Origin: Dolichospermum sp. LEGE 00240 | GTDB taxonomy: Bacteria; Cyanobacteriota; Cyanobacteriia; Cyanobacteriales; Nostocaceae | Length of the DNA: 64,000 nt | Assembly: GCF_015207875.1 (NCBI RefSeq) | Contig: NZ_JADEVZ010000005.1 | Span: 62,001-126,000, forward strand | Direction of reading: 5' to 3' | Shown here: positions 53,268 to 62,182 of the stretch, one piece after another | Layout: each line of letters opens with the position of its first letter | Numbering within the stretch: position 1 is the stretch's first letter | Made by a program: the position numbers and the translations under genes | The notes under the pieces: generated by a model | What the model was told of the DNA's origin: nothing | Databases searched by the model: none | Seen by the model: the letters and a program-made list of their open reading frames with translations, nothing else

Positions 53268-54521
53268 TTGTTATCTATATTACGTAAATTAGTTATGTGG
53301 CGAAAAATTGTCAGTCCTGAAATACTTCTGTTATTAGGTACTCTTCAAGCTATTTTCCCTTATGTTCTTTGGACTTTTCAAGGAAAAAATGAGAGTTACA
53401 ACTATGAAATAACTTATTTACCTTTATTCTTATATATTATTGGATATTTTTTCTTTTGGTTAGGCACTAGATTTTTTAAATCTAATCTAAATCGTATATA
53501 TCCAGAAATAGTGAAAATTAGTTTCAGTAGCTTGGAAAAAATTATATTCATTATTTCATTTTTAATAATTATTCAAATTATTAATATTGTTCGATCTTAT
53601 GGTTTCTTACCAATTCTAGAATTTTTCTCAGGAAGCATAAATATAAATGATGTTAACAACAATGCTGTTGACACTGGCTTTGGTCAGTTGGGTATTTTTG
53701 TTACATCTTTATTTTTTTTAAACGGATTATTATTATCCCTATTAATCAAATCAGTAGAATCTAATAAAAAACTATCTGTATTCTTTATAGTTAATTTACT
53801 GATTGCTATTTTTGGAACTTTGATAACTGGAAAACGCCAGGGATTGTTTATTTTAATATTTTTCCTGTTTTCTGGACTCTCAATTCGTTTTAATAGTCCA
53901 CTAAAAACATTTATGAACGTCTTTGGTTTCCAGATAACGAAGAAAGTAAGAATTTTAATTTATTTAGTTGTGCCAACAATATTAATTTACTTTATGGGTT
54001 TGATGGCTTCGTTAAGGATTGGTTCAGACTACAAAATATCCGGCACTGATGAAGCTATAAATTATCTCCAATGGCCTCTAATTAATTTTGAGGCGCAGTG
54101 CGAACAAGCTGGCTTGGGTCCATACAATTTCAACCCCGTTTACACTTTTGTTGGACTACTACCACGTAGGCTGTATGAAGACTACGTAATGAATAATGAT
54201 TTACCTATTAGTCCTGAGCCCAGTTCCCCTGTAGGCTTCTATGGAAATTTACATTGGGGATTAGGAATTCCAGGAATTATTTTGTTTTCTTTTATTTTTG
54301 GATTGATATCCAAATATTTTTATAGCAAATCGTCTTTTAGTCTTTCTCATTTGCTAATTTACTGTCAAATTACATGGACGTTAATTGCGGCTCATAGCTA
54401 TAACCATTTTCTTTCTCTTGTCTTTTTGCCATTACCTGGATTATGCTTCTTAATTTTTGGTTTCTTATGCAATGTTTTCTGTAAAAAAGAAAACTATTTA
54501 ATTGGCAACTTACAAAAATAA
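53268..54521 (+). CDS. O-antigen/polysaccharide polymerase (Wzy-like)
   Basis: A 417-residue membrane protein with about ten hydrophobic segments and one long loop (about residues 250-340) that fits the periplasmic loop of Wzy polymerases. The short motif GKRQGLFI is seen in this kind of protein. It begins at TTG 53268; an ATG at 53295 (MWRKIVSPEIL) is an equal choice. Position between transferases and downstream of a flippase supports Wzy, but these proteins share little sequence. Confidence 0.72.
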   Translation: MLSILRKLVMWRKIVSPEILLLLGTLQAIFPYVLWTFQGKNESYNYEITYLPLFLYIIGYFFFWLGTRFFKSNLNRIYPEIVKISFSSLEKIIFIISFLIIIQIINIVRSYGFLPILEFFSGSININDVNNNAVDTGFGQLGIFVTSLFFLNGLLLSLLIKSVESNKKLSVFFIVNLLIAIFGTLITGKRQGLFILIFFLFSGLSIRFNSPLKTFMNVFGFQITKKVRILIYLVVPTILIYFMGLMASLRIGSDYKISGTDEAINYLQWPLINFEAQCEQAGLGPYNFNPVYTFVGLLPRRLYEDYVMNNDLPISPEPSSPVGFYGNLHWGLGIPGIILFSFIFGLISKYFYSKSSFSLSHLLIYCQITWTLIAAHSYNHFLSLVFLPLPGLCFLIFGFLCNVFCKKENYLIGNLQK

Positions 54522-54607
54522 CATATGAACATAAAGCCAGAGTCAAATTACTATATCTTAATGTTGTTTGATGAATTAAAATATTAATTGTTACACCTGA
54601 ATTAATT

Positions 54608-55801
54608 ATGAAAGTATTGTGTGTTTTTGGAAAGTATCAGTATGGTAATCCTGCTCGTGGAATTAACACTGAGTATGCAGCTTTTGTACCAGCTTTAGAA
54701 AAGTTAGGACATGAAGTTGTCCACTTTGAATCGTGGGATATGTCAGGCTATATCAGTTACGCTGAAATGAATAAATCTTTGCTAGAAACAGTTGAACAAG
54801 TACAACCTGATGTTATGTTAACTGTTCAAATGCATTATGAAATTTGGTTGGAAACTCTAAAGATTATTCAATCACAGGGAGACGTTGCAACTATTTCTTG
54901 GACTACCGATGATTCATGGAAGTATAGGCAAGTATCGAGATATATTGGCAATGCTTATCATGCAATGACTACAACATATCCTCAGATGGTAAAAAAATAT
55001 CATCAGGATAACATTCAAAATGTCTTACTATCTCAATGGGCAGCTAGTTCTGAAACGTTTAATGAACCCCTTCCATTTGAATCTTGTCGCTATCCAGTTT
55101 CCTTTGTAGGTAGATCATTTGGTAATCGGATTCAACGAATTTATGAATTGCAAAAACATGGTATTGAGGTAGCAACTTTTGGTCATGGTTGGCCAACTGG
55201 TTCAGTATCAGGAGAAGAAATTCCCCTTATTATGAGAGAATCGATAATCAGTCTAAATTTTTCTAATTCTATAGGAGAAAATCAAATCAAGGCCAGAACT
55301 TTTGAAGTTCCTGGGTCTGGAGGTTTTTTATTAACAGAGTATGCACCTGGATTAGAGAATTATTATGTGTTAGGTAAAGAAATTGAGGTATTTCATGAAA
55401 TACCTGAATTAATTGAAAAAATAAATTACTATTTAGAACATCCAGAAGAACGAAACGCGATCGCATGGGCTGGATTTGAAAGGACTAGGCGCGAACATAA
55501 CTATGAAATTCGCATGAGAGAAGTCTTAGAGTTTGCAATAAAATCCAAGGAAATTTGGTTAGAAAATAATCCTATACAACTAGCACAACCTTCATTTCAT
55601 TACGCGTTGCAAGCTCATGAAATTACTTTTGTGTTACAAATTATACGCAGCAGTTTATTGTGGACTACTATCCTGATTTTGGGTCAAGAAAAAGGTCGGC
55701 GAGCAGCTAGGAAAATTGTATTTGAAATCAGTTGGAGAGTTTTTAAACAAAATACCTTTATGGCTAGCGGTTGGACTGGAAGAATGTTTCCAGGATATTG
55801 A
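54608..55801 (+). CDS. CgeB-like glycosyltransferase
   Basis: A 397-residue protein with a GT-B-like layout. The N-terminal KVLCVFGKYQYGNPARGINTEY is followed by a middle SWTTDDSWKY. The end, with SNSIGENQIKARTFEVPGSGGFLLTEYAPGLE, matches the C-terminal domain of CgeB/spore-maturation type glycosyltransferases. The substrate is unknown. It is the last gene of the first long run of the polysaccharide locus. Confidence 0.82.
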   Translation: MKVLCVFGKYQYGNPARGINTEYAAFVPALEKLGHEVVHFESWDMSGYISYAEMNKSLLETVEQVQPDVMLTVQMHYEIWLETLKIIQSQGDVATISWTTDDSWKYRQVSRYIGNAYHAMTTTYPQMVKKYHQDNIQNVLLSQWAASSETFNEPLPFESCRYPVSFVGRSFGNRIQRIYELQKHGIEVATFGHGWPTGSVSGEEIPLIMRESIISLNFSNSIGENQIKARTFEVPGSGGFLLTEYAPGLENYYVLGKEIEVFHEIPELIEKINYYLEHPEERNAIAWAGFERTRREHNYEIRMREVLEFAIKSKEIWLENNPIQLAQPSFHYALQAHEITFVLQIIRSSLLWTTILILGQEKGRRAARKIVFEISWRVFKQNTFMASGWTGRMFPGY

Positions 55802-56300
55802 TTGTAGCGATTTATTTAAAGATATCCTGCTTAGGAATGTGGATTAAATAAAGTGCAAAAGTTATAACAGGGATAGTAAACTCAAGAAGTGAGTATTAGG
55901 GAACAATATAGTGCTAGAAGTCTACTCTCCAATGCTAACTAAAGATTTAGCTTCTGATTATTTCCTCTATGTTCTGTGTCTACTTCCCGAATGCCACATC
56001 TAGTTTTTCTAATACCGATACTACATCTAGCATTTTCTGTACGACAAATATTTTCCGCTTTGACTATCGGTTAGCTTATCTAACTTTCTCCTCTATCTTT
56101 CGGTATCCCCTCTCTCTGCGCCCGTTTGAAAAGTCTAAATTCATACTTCCCTCGGCGACTGGAAGTCGCGACTACACAGACAAAACCTACCTTCGTGGGA
56201 AGCGACACGAGGGATTTTAATCCCCGTGGTATTTCATGTTAGAATTAAATCGTGAGTAAGAACTTAATTCTGTTTCCATTAAATGCAAGGACTAAAAGAC
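55802..56300. other. Gene-free interval with a dispersed repeat
   Basis: About 500 bases. A GGCGACTGGAAGTCGCGACT-type repeat lies at about 56153-56202. A plus-strand frame across it (55969-56220) is low-complexity and not a gene. The promoter of the next methyltransferase should be near 56240-56290. Confidence 0.5.
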
Positions 56301-57047
56301 ATGAATAATAACAAAATTCGCCAATTAAACAATCAGGCAATAGAGCAATTTGATCAAGAATATGTTAACGACTTTCAATGGGAAAAAATTCAGAATCTAA
56401 TTAATAAATCTTTTCCTCAAAATAACTTTTGTTTTCTTGATATTGGTGGTGGCAATGGAAAATTTGCCGACCGAATATTGGCAACGTATCCCTTGTCAAC
56501 TGGAACTATATTAGATAATGCTGATATCCTTTTATCTTTAAATAAAACAGACCCGAGAAAAAAACTAATTTTGGGTTCTGTAGAAGATTTAACAGAACTT
56601 TTCGTTAATTGCAAGTACGATTTGATTTTCTTCAATTGGACACTTCATCATTTTGTGAAAGATTCTTATGCAGAAACTAGAAAATCCCAAGCTGAATCAC
56701 TTATTAATGCAAGCAATTTACTATCAAGTATTGGGTATATTTCTGTTTTTGAAAATATATATGATGGTATTTTTTTTAAAAATTTACCAAGTTATATTAT
56801 CTTCTGTCTTACATCTAGCAAAACTCTTGCCCCTTTTTTCAAAAAAATGGGTGCTAATACAGCAGGGTGTGGAGTTTGTTTTTTATCAGAAAAACAATGG
56901 CATGAGACTTTTAAAAAAGCCGAGTTACTTGTTTCGGAATATACAAACTTTGATCAATGGCCTTTCAGTATTGTACATAGACTTTTTCTACACTTGGGAC
57001 TAGTTAGGGTTGGTCACTTTTGGGTGAGCAAGAAAGTTTTAAAATAA
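56301..57047 (+). CDS. SAM-dependent methyltransferase
   Basis: About 248 residues; motif I FLDIGGGNGKFAD (near 44-56) and FFNWTLHHFVKDS mark a class I methyltransferase. I chose the ATG at 56301 because AAGGA lies nine bases before it. The closing part VHRLFLHLGLVRVGHFWVSKK is typical for enzymes in cyanobacterial glycan loci. Substrate unknown. Confidence 0.82.
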   Translation: MNNNKIRQLNNQAIEQFDQEYVNDFQWEKIQNLINKSFPQNNFCFLDIGGGNGKFADRILATYPLSTGTILDNADILLSLNKTDPRKKLILGSVEDLTELFVNCKYDLIFFNWTLHHFVKDSYAETRKSQAESLINASNLLSSIGYISVFENIYDGIFFKNLPSYIIFCLTSSKTLAPFFKKMGANTAGCGVCFLSEKQWHETFKKAELLVSEYTNFDQWPFSIVHRLFLHLGLVRVGHFWVSKKVLK

Positions 57048-57234
57048 GAACGGGCTGAATAGAACGGAAAATATACTTGCAAGGCGACACCTACAGCAGT
57101 TTGATATCAAACCCACCAGAAAAATTAATCGCAAAATTAAGTTTGGTAGTGGTTTCCACCATTTTTATTTGTGGCACGGTTGATTACAATTTGCTGTAAG
57201 ATGGTGGTTGAAAAGCCTAATTTATTACACCTCT

Positions 57235-57342
57235 AGCGACTATAAGTCGCGGCTACACAGGGAAACTTGAAAAACTTAATTTTGTGTTACTCTACGCAGT
57301 CGGACTTTGTTTGTGTAGTAGCGATTTATAATCGCCGGAAAC
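57235..57342. repeat. Palindromic dispersed element
   Basis: Begins AGCGACTATAAGTCGCGGCT and ends TTGTGTAGTAGCGATTTATA plus ATCGCC, each end forming its own small hairpin and the two ends matching in inverted orientation. Relatives lie at 56153-56202 and 61815-61947. It fills most of the 391-base gap between the methyltransferase and the glycosyltransferase. Confidence 0.65.
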
Positions 57343-57438
57343 TTTTTAAACATCTTCTAAAATAATTACAAACTTCATCATTCAGTGTAATATCTGTGTT
57401 ATGAACTATGTCTCGATTGAAAAAAACTCTTGAGGAAT

Positions 57439-58269
57439 ATGGAAACATCTATTAGTGTCGTTATACCATGTTATAATTGTTCTAATACTATTGAACGAGC
57501 AGTTGATTCTATAGCTAAACAAAGTCTTAATCCGGTTGAAGTCATACTTATTAATGATGGAAGTAAAGATAATACTTGGGAAATTTTACAAAAGCTGCAA
57601 AATAAATATGAAAAAAATTGGATAAAAATTATAGATTTAAAGTCTAACTCTGGACCCTCTGTCGCTCGTAATGTTGGTTGGGATTTAGCTACTCAAGATT
57701 ATATTGCTTTTCTTGATGCTGATAATGCTTGGCATCCAGAGAAAATCGCATTTCAGTATTTATGGATGTGTGCTAATCCTCATGTTTTAGTTTGTGGTCA
57801 TGAACCACCCCGATCTATTTCAAATAGCTATCCCTTAGAACCTACACTATTAAATAAAGAATTTAAAACCTGTGCAGTGACAAAAAATCAAATATTAATG
57901 TCTAATCCATTTGAAACTTCATCAATAATGCTCAGAAGAGATATCAACTATAGATTTGATTCTGGACAAAGATACTGTGAGGATTATTTTTTATGGATGC
58001 AAATATGTCTGGATAATCACAGTCTTTATCTATTAGACTTACAATTAACCTATGTATATAAAATACCAAAAAGCTTAAGTAGTAATCTTGTAAAAATGAG
58101 GTTGGGAGATATTAGTAATTTCTGGAAACTGTGGAAATCAGAGAAAATAACCTTTCAAAATATGATTTTCTTGACAGGTATATCGTTGCTAAAATTTATA
58201 ATTCTTCTGATTTCTCCTAAATTTCATGCTAATATTAAATATTTTCTGTCTTCCATACACAATAATTAG
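57439..58269 (+). CDS. GT2 glycosyltransferase
   Basis: About 276 residues, GT-A fold. SVVIPCYNCSNTIERAVDSI is the nucleotide-binding start, LINDGSKDNT and IAFLDADNAWHPEK (the D-x-D metal site) follow, and CEDYFLWMQI is the catalytic ED pair. The ATG at 57439 (METSISVV) is preferred to a TTG at 57430. It adds a sugar to the same glycan. Cytoplasmic, with a hydrophobic C-terminal segment that may touch the membrane. Confidence 0.88.
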   Translation: METSISVVIPCYNCSNTIERAVDSIAKQSLNPVEVILINDGSKDNTWEILQKLQNKYEKNWIKIIDLKSNSGPSVARNVGWDLATQDYIAFLDADNAWHPEKIAFQYLWMCANPHVLVCGHEPPRSISNSYPLEPTLLNKEFKTCAVTKNQILMSNPFETSSIMLRRDINYRFDSGQRYCEDYFLWMQICLDNHSLYLLDLQLTYVYKIPKSLSSNLVKMRLGDISNFWKLWKSEKITFQNMIFLTGISLLKFIILLISPKFHANIKYFLSSIHNN

Positions 58270-58336
58270 AAACAGCTATACCTAGCTTCAGTTAAGTATT
58301 TATTCATTTTAAATAAAATCAACTTTCAATTTATTT

Positions 58337-59122
58337 ATGGAAAAAACAATACGTATTACTGCCTCACTAGTCTTATATAAAAATAACCCTGAAATGATTT
58401 ATAAGACAGTATTATCTACTATCAGTACACCATTAAAGATTAACTTGTGTGTTGTTGATAACTCACCTTCTCCAGATTTGGAAACAGTATTACAAGATTT
58501 AGAAAACGTTGAATACTATTATAACAAAGGTGACAATGTAGGTTTTGGTAAAGCCCATAATATAGCTATTTCTAGGTGTGGAGTTTCTGATTACCATCTT
58601 GTGCTTAACCCAGACATCTATTTTGATGAAAATGTCATACCACAATTAATAGATTATTTGGAAAGCAATCAGGAAGTCGGTTTAATTCAGCCTAAAATAT
58701 TTTTCCCTAACGGTGAAACACAATATCTTTGTAAGCGTTATCCAACAATACTTGCTCTGTTCGCTAGACGGTTTCTTCCTAAGCCATTACACTTCCTTTT
58801 AAAAAGCTATCTCGACTGGTATGAAATGCGGGATATGGGCTACGATAAAACGGCTGAGGTTTTGTATTTATCTGGCTGCTTCATGCTCTTTCGTAAAAAG
58901 TATCTAGATGAAATTGGCTACTTTGATGAGGATATATTCATGTACTTTGAAGATGCCGATATAACTTTGAGAATGGCTAAAAAATACAAGACTGTATTTT
59001 ATCCTCATGTACATATTTTCCATCATTGGGCAAAAGGCTCATATAAAGTGCTGAATTTAACAATAATTAATATTCAGTCAGCAATTTACTTTTTCAATAA
59101 ACATGGATGGAAACTCTTCTAA
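58337..59122 (+). CDS. GT2 glycosyltransferase (rhamnosyltransferase-like)
   Basis: A 261-residue GT-A enzyme resembling dTDP-rhamnosyl and related transferases. VDNSPSP, NVGFGKAHNIAI, LVLNPDIYF (the N-P-D metal site), LSGCFMLFRKK and GYFDEDIFMYFEDADITLR are family motifs. It closes the polysaccharide locus; the next 600 bases are repeats. Confidence 0.88.
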   Translation: MEKTIRITASLVLYKNNPEMIYKTVLSTISTPLKINLCVVDNSPSPDLETVLQDLENVEYYYNKGDNVGFGKAHNIAISRCGVSDYHLVLNPDIYFDENVIPQLIDYLESNQEVGLIQPKIFFPNGETQYLCKRYPTILALFARRFLPKPLHFLLKSYLDWYEMRDMGYDKTAEVLYLSGCFMLFRKKYLDEIGYFDEDIFMYFEDADITLRMAKKYKTVFYPHVHIFHHWAKGSYKVLNLTIINIQSAIYFFNKHGWKLF

Positions 59123-59708
59123 AAAAATCTCAATAAGAGATTGGGTGTGATCCGAAGTTAAAATAAATATCTTTGGGGTAATTAGTCCTGAAAAGCAAAC
59201 TGCTGGCAGCAGAGATCAGGAATTATGCTGAATAGACTTAGTAGCGTGCAGTGTAAGTGAATAAAGCATTTTTAAACCTTGTAATCAATCAAATTTTCCT
59301 AGCTTTTAATGGTCATCTTATTTACACGGTGTTGTACTAGAGCGATCGCTAAAACCAGCCATACTAATCTATACTTGCCTTTTTTAAAAATACTACTCAT
59401 AGCGATCGCGTCAGCAGTTCGCCATTGAAATCTCACTAACAACTGCTCACGAGATAAATTACCTTACCTATCCTCAAACTTTCTTTTCCTGTGCTAAAGT
59501 CAAAACCTGCACATACAGCCGGTCTGAAATTCTCATTCCCTGTGCTTACATCTCATTTAAAACATCCTTAACACTAGCCAACACACCCTATAGTGTACAA
59601 ATTGTATAGGTTAACAGAAGAGGAGATTAAGATAATTCAGGATAGTGTAAAACAGAAATAACTGGCGATCGCTATAATAAAACTAGACTAATTAACTTGT
59701 AACTTATC
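59123..59708. other. Gene-free, repeat-rich interval
   Basis: About 586 bases between the polysaccharide locus and a PIN module. A HIP1-rich unit at 59341-59424 (AGCGATCGCTAAAACCAGCC and onward) is repeated at 60483-60620 and in part at 61533-61606. No gene is seen. Confidence 0.6.
59341..59424. repeat. HIP1-containing dispersed repeat, copy 1
   Basis: Contains GCGATCGCTAAAACCAGCCA, ACTAATCTATACTTGCC, and ATACTACTCATAGCGATCGC. Two further copies flank the MNT/HEPN module. Confidence 0.8.
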
Positions 59709-59930
59709 ATGGAAAACATTACCATTCAAGTCGAGCCAGAAATTGCCAAAGCGTACCGAGAAGCAGAACCAGAAAAACAGCAAAAAATCCAAATATTTCT
59801 CAACATAATGCTGCAAAAAGCAGTCAGTCAAAAACCACTCTTAGATATCATGGAAGAAGCGAGTCAACAAGCCATTGCTAAGGGAATGACCACAGAAATT
59901 TTAGAATCTATTCTCAAGGATGAAAACTAA
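59709..59930 (+). CDS. Antitoxin of a PIN-family module
   Basis: A 73-residue protein, beta strand start NITIQVEPEIAKAYREAEP followed by a helix-rich middle and TTEILESILKDEN. This is a common cyanobacterial antitoxin placed before PIN toxins. Its end overlaps the ATG that would begin the toxin. A one-base insertion there alters both reading frames (see the next feature); the antitoxin end is changed only in its last residues. Confidence 0.75.
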   Translation: MENITIQVEPEIAKAYREAEPEKQQKIQIFLNIMLQKAVSQKPLLDIMEEASQQAIAKGMTTEILESILKDEN

Positions 59931-60349
59931 TCGGTATTGATACAAGTGTAATTGTCAGTGCATTAATCTTCTCTAAATCTACCACAATGCAAGCTCTTAG
60001 AGAAGCCAAACAAAACGGAGTAATCTTAATTTCTGTGGAGATTTTATCAGGATTAATTGATGTACTCAGTCGTCCAAAATTTCACCGCTATCTATCCAGA
60101 GAAATTCGTGAAGACTTTTTAGCCAGTTTAGCTAGAGAAACAGAATTAATCACAATTAATGAAACAATTGATATTTGTCGAGATCCTAAAGATAATAAAT
60201 TCTTAGAATTAGCCATTTCTGGAAATGCCACTCATATTATCACAGGAGACAAAGACTTATTAGAACTGCATCCTTTTCGAGATATCTTGATTGTTACACC
60301 GAGTCAGTTTTTAGATAGTTTATCTTCAGACCCGCATCAGAGATTCTGA
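59920..60349 (+). pseudogene. PIN-domain toxin with a one-base frameshift at the start
   Basis: The coding sequence from 59927 to 60349 is a clean PIN domain: LIGIDTSVIVSALIF, VEILSGLIDVLSRPKF, ICRDPKDNKFLELA and IITGDKDLLEL. But ATG at 59920-59922 is followed by AAAA, which puts the downstream frame out by one; with AAA it would read MKLIGIDTS. The frame has no other start before ATG 59987, which would lose the first catalytic aspartate. The length 59920-60349 is one base more than a multiple of three. Could be a true mutation or a sequencing error in a short A run. Confidence 0.65.
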
Positions 60350-60704
60350 CTTGTCACCGGCTGAAGGTACAGCAAGAGGTGTAACCACAATCCCTTGACT
60401 ACTAAGGACAATAGTAGCGAACTGCTTGCAGCAGCGCTTACGCGATCGCTATCCTCACAGGAATTATAGTAGATAAACCAAGGGCGATCGCTAAAACCAG
60501 CCATACTAATCTATACTTGCCCTTTCTAAAAATACTACTCATAGCGATCGCTTCAGTGCTGCTGCAAGGAATTCTCTAAAACCAGCCTCATCTATACTAA
60601 TATTAATCATGGCGATCGCTTTGGTTGTTCAAAATTTTGCAAAAGTTCATTGCCCCATCTTATTTAGTGTATTTTAGAGAAAGTATTAGAATAAGTTAAA
60701 TTTT
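60350..60704. other. Gene-free, HIP1-rich interval
   Basis: 355 bases, carrying the second and longest copy of the HIP1 dispersed repeat (60483-60620) and several additional GCGATCGC sites. No gene is seen. Confidence 0.6.
60483..60620. repeat. HIP1-containing dispersed repeat, copy 2 (long form)
   Basis: Holds the whole of copy 1 followed by TTCAGTGCTGCTGCAAGGAA and CTCTAAAACCAGCC, then ends ATTAATCATGGCGATCGCT. The right half recurs at 61533-61606. Confidence 0.8.
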
Positions 60705-61031
60705 ATGGCTGCCAAGCATTTAAGCACTCACTTTCTAAATGAAATTACTAACCGACTGGTGAGCGCGCTCGAACCAGAACAGATTTTTCTGTTCGGCTCT
60801 TATGCTTACGGTGAACCGACCGAGGATAGCGATATTGATTTATTGGTGATTATCTCAAAATCAGATGAACCACGCTATCGTCGAGCGCGTCAGGCATATA
60901 AAGCTTTGCGTGGTATTGGTATTCCAAAAGATATTCTGGTGATGACCCGCTCAGAAGTTGAACTCAAGGCTAATGTAGCCAACTCACTAGTCAATCAAGT
61001 AATACGTCAGGGTAAACTCCTGTATGGATAA
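60705..61031 (+). CDS. mntA: MNT-domain nucleotidyltransferase (antitoxin of an MNT/HEPN pair)
   Basis: A 108-residue minimal nucleotidyltransferase. The active-site signature FLFGSYAYGEPTEDSDIDLLV (28-48) includes G31/S32 and the acidic pair D43/D45, with the third acid D76 (PKDILV). MntA proteins block their HEPN partner by adding AMP to it. It overlaps the start of the HEPN gene by eight bases, so the two are coupled. Confidence 0.88.
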   Translation: MAAKHLSTHFLNEITNRLVSALEPEQIFLFGSYAYGEPTEDSDIDLLVIISKSDEPRYRRARQAYKALRGIGIPKDILVMTRSEVELKANVANSLVNQVIRQGKLLYG

Positions 61032-61437
61032 CGCAAAATTTGCAGAAACTAGACAGTGGTTAATCAAGAGCCAGCGAGATTTAAAGGCTGCGTATGTGTT
61101 ACTTATTAATAATGAAGAATCTCTGTTGGATGCTGTTGTTTACCATTGTCAACAGGCTGCCGAAAAAGCATTAAAGGCTTATTTGACATATCAAGAGCAG
61201 GTAGTCAAAAAAACCCATGATTTGGATGTTTTGTTAGATATCTGTTCATTGTTTGAACCTGGGTTTCATGATTTAAAAGATATAGCGGATACTTTGACCC
61301 CTTATGCAACAGAATTTCGATATCCAGGGGATGTAATTGAGCCGGAAAGATCCGAAGCTGAGGAGGCATTGGAGATGGCTACTTTAGTTCTAGACTTCGT
61401 TATTCAAAAATTGCCAAGTGAATTTGACCGTGAGTAA
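61024..61437 (+). CDS. HEPN-domain protein (toxin of an MNT/HEPN pair)
   Basis: A 137-residue helical HEPN protein of the COG2250 type: VVYHCQQAAEKALKAYLTYQ (38-57) is the hallmark helix, and KKTHDLDVLLD follows. The strict R-x4-H motif of the HepT RNase group is not visible, so ribonuclease action is less certain. The pair with the upstream nucleotidyltransferase is typical of a type VII-like module. Confidence 0.85.
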   Translation: MDNAKFAETRQWLIKSQRDLKAAYVLLINNEESLLDAVVYHCQQAAEKALKAYLTYQEQVVKKTHDLDVLLDICSLFEPGFHDLKDIADTLTPYATEFRYPGDVIEPERSEAEEALEMATLVLDFVIQKLPSEFDRE

Positions 61438-61532
61438 GATACTTCTGGTATTATTTACAGATAGTATTTCACCCAAGTAGAATCACTACGTAACACGAAA
61501 ATTGCCTGAGGTACGGCAGTTTGGTGAAAAGC

Positions 61533-61606
61533 GATCGCGTCAGTGCTGCTGCAAGGAGTTCTCTAAAACCAGCCTAATCTATAATAATATTAATCATGGC
61601 GATCGC
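61533..61606. repeat. HIP1-containing dispersed repeat, copy 3 (right half)
   Basis: Shares AGCGATCGCGTCAGTGCTGC with copy 2 and then AAACCAGCCTAATCTAT, ending ATCATGGCGATCGCT. Confidence 0.75.
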
Positions 61607-61901
61607 TAGTTCAGATCACAGCAATTCTCATTTTAAGGTTTCATGACATTTTAATCCTTACATTCTTATGGTTTTACAATTCTTAACGAATCCGGCGATG
61701 TGCCTCCAACAAAGTCAGAATCGCGGATTATAGGGATTAAAAGATTGGGCGGATTAAGTTGTTTGCTATGATAAAAGTCACTAAAATTATCATTCTTTGC
61801 GGGATAGTAAAACAGGCGGTTAGAAACCGCGTCTACACAGGCAAAACCCACCTGCGTGGGTTTCAATCCTTAATTTTTCCTTAGTCCGCGCAGGCGGACT
61901 T

Positions 61902-61947
61902 TGTTTGTGTGGTTCCGTGAATTCCATTCGCCAGGGCTTAAGTTGAC
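61902..61947. repeat. Left arm of a 46-bp perfect inverted repeat
   Basis: Begins TGTTTGTGTGGTTCCGTGAA and ends CGCCAGGGCTTAAGTTGAC. The exact reverse complement ends the window at 63955-64000, and the match may extend beyond the window edge. The pair encloses tRNA-Phe and both ABC transporter genes. Confidence 0.95.
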
Positions 61948-62031
61948 ACCATTAAGCAGTGCTAAACCCCTGCACATCTGGGTTCTTTGTCATTTGGCAA
62001 AAGTTTAAATCTCACCAGTGTTTAGATATGA

Positions 62032-62104
<73 letters not shown>

Positions 62105-62182
62105 GTGGGGCTTTTTTATTCACCACCGTCAATAAATTTAGCATGATAAAAAAGATTAGTCAAGGGGTTATTCAAAAGAATT

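Larger units (their letters stand above)
61438..62031. other. Gene-free, repeat-rich interval
   Basis: About 594 bases: a partial HIP1 repeat (61533-61606), a GGCGGTTAGAAACCGCGTCT-type dispersed element (61815-61947) and the left arm of the 46-bp inverted repeat (61902-61947). A minus-strand frame at 61666-61866 overlaps the repeats and is not a gene. Confidence 0.6.

Noticed and set aside
55969-56220. 83-codon frame in the gap after the CgeB-like gene
   Set aside because: Lies across a dispersed repeat, serine/phenylalanine-rich, no family resemblance.
61666-61866. 66-codon minus-strand frame
   Set aside because: Covers a dispersed repeat element; no ribosome-binding site and no protein-like pattern.
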